From JALORV01 sp963707445 (lineage in GTDB: Bacteria > Pseudomonadota > Gammaproteobacteria > Burkholderiales > Burkholderiaceae_F), in the NCBI GenBank assembly GCA_963707445.1, contig CAVPPW010000002.1, positions 124,001 through 188,000 of the forward strand: 64,000 nucleotides of DNA, in the 5' to 3' direction. The translations under genes were made by a program, and so were the position numbers. The notes under the pieces were generated by a model. It worked only from the letters and a program-made list of their open reading frames with translations. It was not told where the DNA came from and ran no database searches. Numbering within the stretch: position 1 is the first letter of the stretch; each line of letters starts with the position of its first letter. Shown here piece after piece: positions 31,800-40,641 of this stretch.

Positions 31800-32773
31800 T
31801 TAAGCGTCATGGCTCGGGCCACTGCGCTTCAGGCTCGCATCGAGCTGGCGGTACAGCGCCTGCTGTTCGGCCGTCAGGTGGGTTGGAGTCTCCACCTGAA
31901 CCTGCACGTACAGATCGCCGAATTCACCGGACTTCATGCCCTTCACGCCCTTGCCGCGCAGGCGGAAGCGGCGCCCCGGCTGCGTGCCCGGCGGAATCTT
32001 CATCGTTCACGTGGCCGTCGAGCGTGCCGACTTCGATCTCGTCGCCGAGCGCGGCCTGCGGCTGGCTGATCGTCGCGCGCGTGACGAGGTCGTCACCTTC
32101 GCGCTCGAAGCGCGGGTGCGGATCGAGATGGATCTCGACCAGCACGTCACCGGCCGGACCGCCGGCGAGACCGGGCTGCCCGCGCCCGACCAGCCGGATC
32201 TTCTGGCCTTCGCGGATTCCGGCCGGGATTTTCACTTCGAGCGTCTGCGTCGCGCCGTCGTTGCCCGGCACGGTGATGACCGTCTCGCCGCCGTGCGCCG
32301 ATTGCTCGAGCGGAATGTTCATCCGATAGGTGAGATCGGCGCCCTTGCGCGGGCGCGGCGTGCCGCGCCGTCCGCCGCCCGCCCCGCCGAACAGACCTTC
32401 GAAGATGTCGCCCGGATCGCCTTCGAAGTGAAACTCCTCAAAGCCGCCGTCTGCGGGACCACCGCGGCTGCGCGCCTGGCGGAACACCTCGTTGAAGTCG
32501 AAGCCCGCTCCCGCGCCGGCGCCCGCACCTGCCGCCATCGACGGATCGATGCCGGCATGGCCGAAGCGGTCGTAAGCCGCGCGCTTTTCCTTGTCCGAGA
32601 GCACTTCGTAGGCTTCCTTCGCCTCCTTGAAGTGTCGCCTCGGCGTCCTTCCGGTCCTTGTTGCGGTCCGGGTGGTGCTTCATCGCGAGCTTGCGATACG
32701 CCTTCTTGATCTCGTCGTCCGAGGCGCTCCTCGGCACACCGAGAACATCGTAGAAGTCGCGCTTGTTGGCCAT
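31800..32773 (-). CDS. Second J-domain protein without zinc finger (CbpA/type II-like), two frameshifts
   Basis: About 323 aa. J domain starting MANKRDFYDVLGVPRSASDD (20 residues) with HPD in MKHHPDRNKD, then a Gly/Ala-rich linker, FEGDPGDIFEGLFGGAGG, and two beta-sandwich domains (PLEQSAHGGETVITVPG; PPGTQPGRRFRLRGKGVKG). There is no cysteine zinc module, unlike the neighbouring dnaJ. Frame changes near 32635 and 32005. It lies between dnaK and dnaJ, about 60 bp from dnaJ, so this operon encodes two J partners for one DnaK. CbpA itself is usually far from dnaK, so the position is notable. Confidence 0.88.
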
Positions 32774-32873
32774 CTCTAATCGTTGTCTTCACTAACGCAA
32801 ACGCCGGGTGCGGCGTTGCGGCCTGCACCCGGCGGTTCCGGGCACAGGCCCGGTCTTGGCGGCTGGCGTCCGC

Positions 32874-34796
32874 TTAGCCGCGCTTCACTTCCTTGAACTC
32901 GGCATCGACGACGCTTTCGTCCTCGGGTTTCGTCGCACCCTGCTGCGCGCCACCACCAGCACCGGCGGCCTGCGCACCCTGCGCCTGCACGGCCGCCATC
33001 AACTGCTGATGCGCTTCGGTCAGTGACTTCAGCTTGGCCTCGATCGCGGACTTGTCGTCGCTCTTGAGCGCGGCTTCGAGATCCTTCGCCGCCGCCTCGA
33101 CGCGATCCTTCGTCGCTGCGCCGGCCTTGTCGCCGGCCTCGGTGACCGCCTTGCGCGCCTCGTGCACGGCCGCATCGGCCGTGTTGCGTGCCTGCGCGAG
33201 TTCGAAGCGCTTGTGGTCCTCGACCTTGTTGGCTTCGGCGTCCTTCACCATGCGCTGGATCTCGTCCTCGGTCAGACCCGAGTTGGCCTTGATCGTGATC
33301 TTGTTTTCCTTGCCGGTGTTCTTGTCCTTCGCACCGACGTGCAGGATGCCGTTGGCGTCGATGTCGAACGTGACCTCGATCTGCGGCATGCCGCGCGGCG
33401 CGGCCGAGATGCCCTCCAGGTTGAACTCGCCGAGCAGCTTGTTGCCGCCCGCCATCTCGCGCTCGCCCTGGTAGACCTTGATCGTCACCGCCGGCTGGTT
33501 ATCCTCGGCCGTCGAAAACGTCTGCGCGAACTTGGTCGGGATGGTCGTGTTCTTCTGGATCATCTTCGTCATCACGCCGCCAAGCGTCTCGATACCCAAC
33601 GAAAGCGGAGTGACGTCGAGCAACAGCACGTCCTTCTTGTCACCGGCGAGCACCGAGCCCTGGATCGCCGCACCGACGGCGACGGCTTCATCCGGGTTGA
33701 CGTCCTTGCGCGGCTCCTTGCCGAACAGGTCCTTGACGACCTCCTGCACCTTCGGCATGCGCGTCTGGCCGCCGACGAGGATCACGTCCTGGATGTCGGA
33801 CACCTTGACCCCGGCGTCCTTCAGCGCGGTCTTCACGGGCTCGACCGTGCGCTGGATCAGTTCCTCGACCAGCGACTCGAGCTTGGCGCGCGTCAGCTTG
33901 ATGTTCAGGTGCTTCGGACCCGACGCGTCGGCCGTGATGTACGGCAGGTTGATCTCGGTCTGCGTCGACGACGACAGTTCGATCTTCGCCTTCTCGGCCG
34001 CGTCCTTCAGGCGCTGCAGCGCGAGCACGTCCTTCGACAGGTCGGCGCCCTGCTCCTTCTTGAACTCGGTGACGACGTAATCGATGATGCGCTGGTCGAA
34101 GTCCTCGCCGCCGAGGAACGTGTCGCCGTTGGTCGACAGCACTTCGAACTGCTTCTCGCCCTCGACGTCGGCGATCTCGATGATCGAGATGTCGAACGTG
34201 CCGCCGCCAAGGTCATAGACCGCGATCTTGCGGTCGCCCTTGCCGGTCTTGTCCATGCCGAACGCGAGCGCAGCCGCGGTCGGCTCGTTGATGATGCGCT
34301 TGACCTCGAGACCGGCGATGCGGCCGGCATCCTTGGTGGCCTGGCGCTGCGAGTCGTTGAAGTACGCCGGCACCGTGATCACGGCCTCGGTGACTTCGTG
34401 GCCGAGGTAGTCCTCGGCCGTCTTCTTCATCTTGCGCAGCACTTCGGCCGACACCTGCTGCGGCGCCAGGTCCTTGCCCTGCGCACGCACCCACGCGTCG
34501 CCATTGGGCGCCTTGACGATCGCGAAGGGCATCAGCTTGATGTCCTTCTGCACTTCGGCATCCTCGAAGCGGCGGCCGATCAGGCGCTTGACCGCGTACA
34601 GCGTGTTCTTGGCGTTGGTGACCGCCTGGCGCTTGGCCGGCGCGCCGACCAGGATCTCGCCGTCGTCCAGGTAGGCGACGACCGAGGGCGTCGTGCGCGC
34701 GCCCTCCGAATTCTCGATGACCTTCACCTGGTCGCCTTCCATCACCGCCACGGCGGAGTTGGTGGTGCCCAGGTCGATTCCGATGATCTTTGCCAT
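32874..34796 (-). CDS. dnaK: Molecular chaperone DnaK (Hsp70)
   Basis: 640 aa, intact, normal length. ATPase domain begins AKIIGIDLGTTNSAVAVMEG with the phosphate-binding motif; further family marks are AVITVPAYFNDSQRQATKDA (20 residues), IINEPTAAALAFGMDK, VYDLGGGTFDISI and ILVGGQTRMPKVQ. The C-terminal substrate domain ends in a Gly/Ala-rich linker and VVDAEFKEVKR, the EEVD-like proteobacterial tail. I use the ATG at 34796 (strong family match); the longer frame from 34886 adds unrelated residues. A sigma32-like promoter is at 34858-34887. Confidence 0.98.
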   Translation of the reverse strand: MAKIIGIDLGTTNSAVAVMEGDQVKVIENSEGARTTPSVVAYLDDGEILVGAPAKRQAVTNAKNTLYAVKRLIGRRFEDAEVQKDIKLMPFAIVKAPNGDAWVRAQGKDLAPQQVSAEVLRKMKKTAEDYLGHEVTEAVITVPAYFNDSQRQATKDAGRIAGLEVKRIINEPTAAALAFGMDKTGKGDRKIAVYDLGGGTFDISIIEIADVEGEKQFEVLSTNGDTFLGGEDFDQRIIDYVVTEFKKEQGADLSKDVLALQRLKDAAEKAKIELSSSTQTEINLPYITADASGPKHLNIKLTRAKLESLVEELIQRTVEPVKTALKDAGVKVSDIQDVILVGGQTRMPKVQEVVKDLFGKEPRKDVNPDEAVAVGAAIQGSVLAGDKKDVLLLDVTPLSLGIETLGGVMTKMIQKNTTIPTKFAQTFSTAEDNQPAVTIKVYQGEREMAGGNKLLGEFNLEGISAAPRGMPQIEVTFDIDANGILHVGAKDKNTGKENKITIKANSGLTEDEIQRMVKDAEANKVEDHKRFELAQARNTADAAVHEARKAVTEAGDKAGAATKDRVEAAAKDLEAALKSDDKSAIEAKLKSLTEAHQQLMAAVQAQGAQAAGAGGGAQQGATKPEDESVVDAEFKEVKRG

Positions 34797-34857
34797 GTTC
34801 GTCTTTCCCCTCAGCTTGAGCCGCCGGCCGTGGCCTGCGGGCATTCCTCGATGGTCG

Positions 34858-34887
34858 CTATATGCGCGCCATCGCTCTGGTTTCAAC
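34858..34887 (-). promoter_or_regulatory. Sigma32-like (heat-shock) promoter of dnaK
   Basis: On the - strand: GTTGAAA (34887-34881), 14 bp, then CGCATATAG (34866-34858), close to the sigma32 consensus CTTGAAA-N11-16-CCCATnT. It lies 62 bp upstream of the dnaK ATG. No CIRCE inverted repeat (TTAGCACTC-N9-GAGTGCTAA) is present here. Confidence 0.62.
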
Positions 34888-34904
34888 GCGGTACGTCCGC
34901 AGAA

Positions 34905-35459
34905 TCATTTCGAAATCACGACCAGCGCCGGCCGCAGGATGCGGTCGGCGATCATCCAGCCCTTCTGCAGCACAGTGACGACCTGATTGGGCGCAAGCTC
35001 GGCAGTCGCAGGGACCGTCGAGATCGCCTGGTGCCGATGCGGGTCGAACTTCTGACCGACCGGATTGACCTCGGAGAGCGCATTTTTCTCGAAGGCCGAA
35101 CGCAGCTGACGCAGCGTCAGTTCAACGCCCTCGCGCATCTTCTCGGGCATCGAGTCCTTCACCTCGAGCGCCTTTTCCAGGCTGTCGACGACCGGGACCA
35201 GCGATTCGGCGAACGACTCGATCGCGAACTTGTGCGCCTTCGCGATTTCGTCCTGGCTGCGACGCCTGATGTTTTCGCAGTCGGCCTTGGCGCGCAGATA
35301 CAGGTCGTAGTTTTCGTTGGCCTTGGCCAGCGCGGCGTCGAGTTCCTTCTCGACATCCGGCACGGTGGCCGATCCGAGCGCCTGCTGCGCGGGGTCGGGC
35401 GCGCCTTCGGCTTTCGGCGGAACAGGGTCCACCGTCGTGGTGGATTCCGGGTCGGACAT
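34905..35459 (-). CDS. grpE: Nucleotide exchange factor GrpE
   Basis: 184 aa, intact. Releases ADP from DnaK. Acidic variable N-terminus, long coiled-coil helix (about 45-100, ELDAALAKANENYDLYLRAK), then the conserved beta domain with VGQKFDPHRHQAIS and the C-terminal VLQKGWMIADRILRPALV. The stop is 108 bp upstream of dnaK; the two probably share heat-shock control. ATG follows a GGAGGAG ribosome site. Confidence 0.97.
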   Translation of the reverse strand: MSDPESTTTVDPVPPKAEGAPDPAQQALGSATVPDVEKELDAALAKANENYDLYLRAKADCENIRRRSQDEIAKAHKFAIESFAESLVPVVDSLEKALEVKDSMPEKMREGVELTLRQLRSAFEKNALSEVNPVGQKFDPHRHQAISTVPATAELAPNQVVTVLQKGWMIADRILRPALVVISK

Positions 35460-35502
35460 CTCTCCTCCAGCGTTTCTGTTTTGAATTCAGAGACTTACTC
35501 GA

Positions 35503-35529
35503 ACTGAGGGCAATCGGCGGGAAATCAAG
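35503..35529 (-). promoter_or_regulatory. Candidate sigma32-like promoter of grpE
   Basis: On the - strand: CTTGATT (35529-35523), 12 bp, CCCTCAGT (35510-35503). The -35 element fits; the -10 is a weaker match than for dnaK. The rest of the 314-bp gap 35460-35773 shows no gene. Confidence 0.4.
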
Positions 35530-35773
35530 TCCGGCCCGGTCAAAGATTCCGGTCGGGCGCACAGCGCCGTGTGGGACGGTTCAGCGCGCCGCAGGGATCG
35601 CGCGCTTGCGGGACGAGCACACACACCCATCGGAAAGTGCGTGGCGCGTGGCTGCGCAGACAGTTCATCGCTTCGGATGAGAGGTCAACCGAGCGCTCTC
35701 GCGGTAACGTGGGACCGGATGATCTTCCCTCTGTCACAAGGCGTCAGTACAAAGGCGTCGGGCTCCTGACCTC

Positions 35774-36133
35774 ATGGCCATCATGTCCGGAATTCCGCAA
35801 GAACCGTCGCAGCGAAGCGCAGAGTCGTTCGGTGCACAGGCGCCGATCGCGCTGCTCGGCCTGGCTGCGATCGCGATCATCGCGCTGATCAACGCCAATG
35901 CGCGGCCTGCGCGCCGACCGTACCGCCGCAGGCGACGACGCTCGCCTGCAGCGACTGCGGCACCGTGGTCGCGGTCCGGCAGTCGGCGCATTCCTCGCCG
36001 GTCTATTTCGTCGAGAGTCCAGATGCTCGACGGGTCAACCCGCGTGGTGCAGCAACTCGCGGCCGGGTTCAAGGTCGGCGACGTGGTCCAGGTCAACGGC
36101 AACGCGTTGTCGCTGCGGCGGCACGCATCCTGA
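35774..36133 (+). CDS. Small membrane protein with SlyB/glycine-zipper-like C-terminal pattern, two frame changes
   Basis: About 119 codons. One transmembrane helix (IALLGLAAIAIIALINANA), then, one frame over from about 35910, a periplasmic segment ACAPTVPPQATTLACSDCGT (20 residues) with a CSDC pair, and after about 36015 the C-terminal MLDGSTRVVQQLAAGFKVGD (20 residues), which resembles the end domain of SlyB-type lipoproteins. The start may be the ATG at 35783. Function unknown. Convergent with hemH, 29 bp between the stops. Confidence 0.6.
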   Translation: MAIMSGIPQEPSQRSAESFGAQAPIALLGLAAIAIIALINANARPARRPYRRRRRRSPAATAAPWSRSGSRRIPRRSISSRVQMLDGSTRVVQQLAAGFKVGDVVQVNGNALSLRRHAS

Positions 36134-36162
36134 CCGGTCGGCTCCGCGCCGGCGTCTTCTCC

Positions 36163-37272
36163 TCAGTCCGCAGCACCCATCGTCAGCGCTCGACTGCGCG
36201 CGGCTTCGAGTTCCGTCCGCCGGCCTTCCGCGCCGCGCGCAACGGGCCAGCCGCGCATATGCTCGACGCATAGATCGGCGAGCGCGTGGATGAACGCCGG
36301 CGCACCATTGACGCACGGGATGTAGCGGTACTCGCGTCCGCCAGCGCTCAGGAATGTGTCGCGGCCTTCGATGGCGATCTCCTCGAGCGTCTCGAGGCAG
36401 TCCGCCGGAAAGCCCGGGCAGATCACGTCGACGACCTCGGCGCCGCCGCGCGCCAGCGCTTCGAGCGTCGGCGCCGTATAGGGCTGCAACCACTCCGCGC
36501 GGCCGAAGCGCGACTGGAACGTGATGACGTACTGGTCAGGCGCAAGGCCGAGCGCCTCGGCGAGCAGGCGCCCGGTCTTCTGACACTCGCAGTGGTACGG
36601 ATCGCCAAGCCGCAGCGTGCGCTTCGGCACGCCGTGGAAGCTCATCACGAGTTTGCCGCCGCGCTCCTGCGCGCGGCCGTGACGCTGCCAGTGGTCGACG
36701 ACCGTGCGGCGCAGCGCGGCGATGTAGCCGGGGTGATCATGGAAGTGCTTGATCCAGCGTACTTCGGGCACGTTGCGAGTGCGCTTCAGCACGTCGAAGA
36801 CCGCATCGAGCGCCGAAGCGGTGGTCGTCGCCGAGTACTGCGGATACATCGGCAGGATCAGCAGCCGCTCGGTGTGGGCCTGCGCAATCGCGTGCAGCGC
36901 AGCGACGTATCGATGGCTCGCCGTAGCGCATCGCGAGCACGACGTCGACATCGACATCGCGCTCGCCGAGGTAGCCGCGCAGCAGCGTCGCCTGCTGCGT
37001 CGAGTGCACCAGCAGCGGCGACCCAGTCTCGGTCCAGATCTTCGCGTACTTGGCGGCCGACTGGCGCGGCCGCAGACGCAGGATGACGCCGTGCAGGATC
37101 GGCCACCACAGCAGCCGCGGGATTTCGACGACCCGGGATCGGAGAGGAACTCGCGCAGATAGGTGCGAACGGCCCCGGGCGTCGGAGCCGCCGGCGTGCC
37201 GAGGTTCACCAGCAGAACCGCCGTGCGGCCGGCAGAACCATGGCGAAACGGGGGTTCGGGCAGAAAAGGCAT
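36163..37272 (-). CDS. hemH: Ferrochelatase, two compensating frame changes
   Basis: Inserts Fe2+ into protoporphyrin IX, last step of protoheme synthesis; inner-membrane face. About 369 aa. Starts with TAVLLVNLGTPAAPTPGAVR (20 residues), then a missing base near 37135 and an extra base near 36918 cancel out. The active-site His is in MSFHGVPKR; further marks are YHCECQKTGRLL, TFQSRFGRAEWLQPYTAPTL (20 residues) and VICPGFPADCLETLEEI, where the Glu lines the metal path. Essential gene, so the breaks are almost certainly sequence errors. Confidence 0.94.
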   Translation of the reverse strand: MPFLPEPPFRHGSAGRTAVLLVNLGTPAAPTPGAVRTYLREFLSDPGSSKSRGCCGGRSCTASSCVCGRASRPPSTRRSGPRLGRRCWCTRRSRRRCCAATSASAMSMSTSCSRCATASHRYVAALHAIAQAHTERLLILPMYPQYSATTTASALDAVFDVLKRTRNVPEVRWIKHFHDHPGYIAALRRTVVDHWQRHGRAQERGGKLVMSFHGVPKRTLRLGDPYHCECQKTGRLLAEALGLAPDQYVITFQSRFGRAEWLQPYTAPTLEALARGGAEVVDVICPGFPADCLETLEEIAIEGRDTFLSAGGREYRYIPCVNGAPAFIHALADLCVEHMRGWPVARGAEGRRTELEAARSRALTMGAAD

Positions 37273-37374
37273 GTCTTTCGGGGCCTTTTGATGCGATCCA
37301 CCGGACCGCCACGCGCCGCATTCTAGGGGTCCGGATATCGGGGATTGCAGCGGCGCGCACCGGCCTATTCATCC

Positions 37375-37387
37375 GGTTAGCCTAACC
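37375..37387. promoter_or_regulatory. Perfect 13-bp palindrome GGTTAG-C-CTAACC
   Basis: Located in the 211-bp gap between the divergent hemH and DUF6502-type genes, about 97 bp upstream of the latter and 103 bp from hemH. Size and place fit an operator, but I know no regulator with this site. Chance occurrence is possible. Confidence 0.3.
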
Positions 37388-37483
37388 AATAGCCGCTAGC
37401 ATCCCGGACATCCGGCGGATCGTTTCGATCGGGCGCGAGGGAAATAATCCCACGCCGGGGGCCCGGTTGAGACACTTAACAGC

Positions 37484-38398
37484 TTGAAAATCAACGTGAG
37501 CGTAGAGACTCCCGGAACCCCGATCCCAGCGGATGCGCTGCTGGAGGAAAGCGTTGCGATGCTGGCGCCGCTGGTGCGGCTGCTGGTGGCGAGCGGCGTG
37601 ACCTATCCGCAGTTCACCACCGCAATGAAGACAGCTTTCCTGCGGGCCGCGCACGCTGAACTCGAGAGCAGCAACAAGAAGGTGACGGATTCGGCGGTCA
37701 GCCTGCTTTCTGGCGTACACCGCAAGGACGTGCGGGCGTTGACCTCGGACGGCGTGCTGCGTACACACGGGATCGACCGCATGCAGTCGCTGCCCGATGA
37801 GATCTTCATGCGTTGGACCAACGATCCGAATTACCTCGACGTCGACGGGATGCCGAAGGTGCTGCCGATGCGCGGCCGCACGCCTGACGAGGCCTCGTTC
37901 GAGCAGCTGGCCCAGTCGATTTCGCGCGATTTTCACCCGCGCTCGATCCTGGACGAACTCGTACGGCTCGGTCTCGCCGACGTGCAGGCCGAAACCGTGC
38001 GGCTGCGCGCGACGTCGTTCGTGCCGCGCGAGGACTTCGATCGCACGCTGAGCTATGTGCGCACGAACCTTGCCGATCATCTGGCCGCTGCCGCCGTCAA
38101 CCTGCGGGCGGTGCAGCGAGGCGCGCCCGGACCATTCCTCGAACAAAGCTTGTATGCGGACGAGCTGTCGGCGGAGTCGGTGATGGAACTGCATCGGCTG
38201 GCGCGCCGGATCTGGGAGTCGGCGCTGCGGCGGATGTTTGCACTGGCCAACGAACGATCACAAATCGACGAGCAGGGCAGACCGGGATCTCAAGCGTTGC
38301 GCATGCGGTTCGGCACATACTTCTACTCGGAGGCGGACAACCCGCTGTCCGGAACGCCGGATCTGCCGCTCGAGGACACGAAGGACCCGAATCCATGA
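37484..38398 (+). CDS. Conserved protein of the DUF6502 family
   Basis: 304 aa, intact, predicted cytoplasmic. Starts with TTG at 37484 (no strong ribosome site; GTG at 37496 is an alternative start). The N-terminal region (about 25-75: MLAPLVRLLVASGVTYPQFT, 20 residues) looks like a helical winged-helix fold, suggesting nucleic-acid or regulatory binding. The family is found widely in Proteobacteria, often just before a DUF5666 gene as here; its function is not known to me. Its TGA overlaps the next ATG (ATGA), so both are translated together. Confidence 0.8.
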   Translation: MKINVSVETPGTPIPADALLEESVAMLAPLVRLLVASGVTYPQFTTAMKTAFLRAAHAELESSNKKVTDSAVSLLSGVHRKDVRALTSDGVLRTHGIDRMQSLPDEIFMRWTNDPNYLDVDGMPKVLPMRGRTPDEASFEQLAQSISRDFHPRSILDELVRLGLADVQAETVRLRATSFVPREDFDRTLSYVRTNLADHLAAAAVNLRAVQRGAPGPFLEQSLYADELSAESVMELHRLARRIWESALRRMFALANERSQIDEQGRPGSQALRMRFGTYFYSEADNPLSGTPDLPLEDTKDPNP

Positions 38399-40242
38399 AG
38401 GCACTGAGACTCTTCGTCACGGCGCTCGTCGCGTTCGCCCTCGGCGCGTGCGGCGGTGGCGGCGAGATGGTCGCCCGCATCGGCGGCGGCGGCAGCGGAG
38501 CGCCCCCGACGACTGATGTCGGCGTCGGTGGCGTGGAGGGGTTCGGCAGCATCATCATCAACGGCCAGCACTACGACGAAACTGCGGGGCAGTTTCAGGT
38601 CGACGAGCGCCCGGACCAGCCGAGCGTGATCAGTGTCGATGCCGTGCGGCTCGGCATGCAGATGCAGTTCGAGAGCCAATCGAACCGGATCTCGAAGGCG
38701 CACGGTCGCCGCGGAGGTCATTGGACCCGTCAGCTCGGTGACGGCAACGGGCCTCGTCGTGCTGGGCCAGACGGTGCGCATCAACGCCGATGCGGCGAAT
38801 TCCGACCAGCGTTCGACGGATTCACCGCGCTGTCCGACCTCGCGACGGGTGCGGTGGTCGAAGTCCATGGCCAGCGCAACGCCGCTGGCGAGGTGCTCGC
38901 GACCCGCATTGAATTGCGTGCGGCGCAGCGGCGTGCTGCGCGTCGTCGGCACCGTCTACCGACCTTGCCGCGGCAAGTTCCGCATCGGCGCGTTGACCGT
39001 GCAGGCAGGACAGGCGGCGATCGTGCCGACCGGGCAGACGCTCGCCAACGTGCAGCGGGTTGCGGTGTGGAGCGACCAGGCACTCGTCAGGCGGCGAACT
39101 GATCGCGCGCGTGATCCGGATCGGCGGGCTCGCTCTGCCCGCCAACGCCACGCTGACGGTCGACGGCGTCGTGACCGACTATGCATCCGCCGCCAGCTTC
39201 CGCATCGCCGGCGTCTCGGTCGACGCGAGCACCGCCGTTTTCGTCGGCGGCACTGCGACGGACCTGCGCAATGGCCGCAGCGTGCGGGCCTCGGGACCTT
39301 ACGCGTCCGGCGTGTTGCGCGCAGCGCGCGTCGAGTTCCTCGGCGCGGCATCGGTGTCGGTGGAACTGAAAGGCGCGATCAGCGGATTCGTCGACACGGC
39401 GAGCGCCTTCCGCATCCGCAACACGGCCGCGCGCGTGACGGCGCAGACCATCTACGTCGATGGTGACGCGAGCAACCTCGGCAATGGCGTGCAGGTGGAG
39501 GCCGTTGGTGTGCTGGTCAACGGCGTCGTCGAGATCGCCCGACTCGAGTTTCAGGCACTCGCCAATAACATCGAGGCCGTGCTCTCCGGCACGGTCGCCG
39601 CGCCGCTCACGGTGGCGCCAGGACGGCACGCGCACGTTCCGGCTATCGCCGTTGCCGTATGACGTCAGGACCACGGCCGCGACGCAGCTACAAGAAGGGG
39701 GTCGCTGACCGACCTCGCGCTGGGCCGCAACGTGAAGGTCAAAGGCACCTACAACGGCACGCAGTTCATTGCGGATGAGATCGAGTTCATGGACAGCGTC
39801 CAGGACCCGCCGACTTTCGACGTCGACGGCATCGCCAGCAACGTCATGCCGGCCTCGGTGGTGGTCAATGGCAAGACCGTAGGACTTACCAACGCGACCA
39901 CGTACACCAAGAACGGGGCCGCAGCGACGGCTGCCGACCTGAAGAACGGGCTGACGGTGGAGATCGTCGCCGTCAAGGTGAACGGCGACCTGGTCGCGGA
40001 ATCGGTCGAGATCAAGGCAGCCGCGAGCGGCGCAGCGACGGTGCGCGGCATTGTCAGCGGCCGCGCCTCGTCGACCGCGATGGAGTTCCTGGTCGGTGCG
40101 CAGCGCGTCAGCGTCGCCGGCAATCCGAAGGTCATCCCCGGCAACAAGACGCTTGGCCGATATTCGCAACGGAACCGATCTCGAAGTCGAGGGAACGATC
40201 GCCAACGGGTTGCTGACGGCGACTCGGGTCAAGTTTAGGTAG
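38395..40242 (+). CDS. DUF5666-repeat lipoprotein, several frame changes
   Basis: About 615 codons. Lipoprotein signal with LGACGGGGE (Cys about 20). The rest is a chain of beta-rich repeats, each carrying a T-x-x-G-x-(V/I)-(V)-x-G type strand pair (VEGFGSIIINGQHYD; VSSVTATGLVVLGQTVRIN; PASVVVNGKTVGLTN; ATVRGIVSGRASS), the DUF5666 pattern. Frame changes near 38685, 38800, 38935, 39085, 39650 and 40155 are needed; the final stop is 40240-40242. Probably surface or periplasmic; function unknown. Directly followed by repeat copy A. Confidence 0.75.
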
Positions 40243-40369
40243 ACGCTCCTCGTGTACGCGACCGCTTCGCGGTCGCACGTGCACTCGTAGCGGCACGGCT
40301 CTCGCTTCGCGCAGCCGTTCAACACTAGTCAGTCGGCTGCGCTCCGGAGCGGCCGCGCGCTCCGCCGAC
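40243..40369 (+). repeat. Stop-codon-adjacent hairpin repeat, copy A
   Basis: Starts at the base after the DUF5666 TAG stop. Reads AGACGCTCCTCGTGTACGCG at its start (20 bases), then the stem GCGACCGC-TTC-GCGGTCGC, CACGTGCAC, a middle hairpin and a final GTCGGC...GCCGAC stem. It is the reverse complement of copies B and C over about 127 bp. Confidence 0.82.
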
Positions 40370-40505
40370 TTGCAACTGCACGACACCTGCCCTGCGCTCC
40401 CGCCACGCGGGAGGGCTCGCGCTCCACCGTCCTCCCCGCCCGGCGGGGAGGGCATGAACGTAGTAGCGTGCGACAGCGCTTCGCGGGAGGGGTGCACGCC
40501 TTTGT
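40370..40505. other. Spacer between repeat copies A and B
   Basis: 136 bp holding two further small hairpins, CTCCCG-CCA-CGGGAG-like (CTCCCGCCACGCGGGAG) and CCTCCCCGCC-CGGCGGGGAGG. No gene. The whole stretch from 40243 to 40641 is non-coding DNA between two convergent genes. Confidence 0.6.
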
Positions 40506-40641
40506 TCTTCGGCGGAGCGCGCGGCCGCTCCGAAGCGCAGCCGACTAATCAGTTTTGAGCGCGTTTGAGCGTAGCGAGAACCGTACTCGCGAGCAAGTGC
40601 ACGTGCGATCGGCAAAGCCGATCGCGTACACGAGGAGCGCT
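40506..40641 (-). repeat. Stop-codon-adjacent hairpin repeat, copy B
   Basis: Same family as copy A in the opposite orientation: read on the - strand it begins immediately after the ytfE TAG (complement of 40642-40644). The stem here is GCGATCGGC-TTT-GCCGATCGC: base changes relative to copy A are paired, so the hairpin is kept. Confidence 0.82.

Noticed and set aside
33162..35507. 781-codon open frame on the + strand opposite dnaK and grpE
   Set aside because: Mirror image of highly biased high-GC coding sequence; the product is rich in Arg, His, Leu and Val with no domain, and long antisense frames over dnaK are a known artefact.
35460..35560. CIRCE element upstream of grpE
   Set aside because: No TTAGCACTC/GAGTGCTAA arms or near matches were found.
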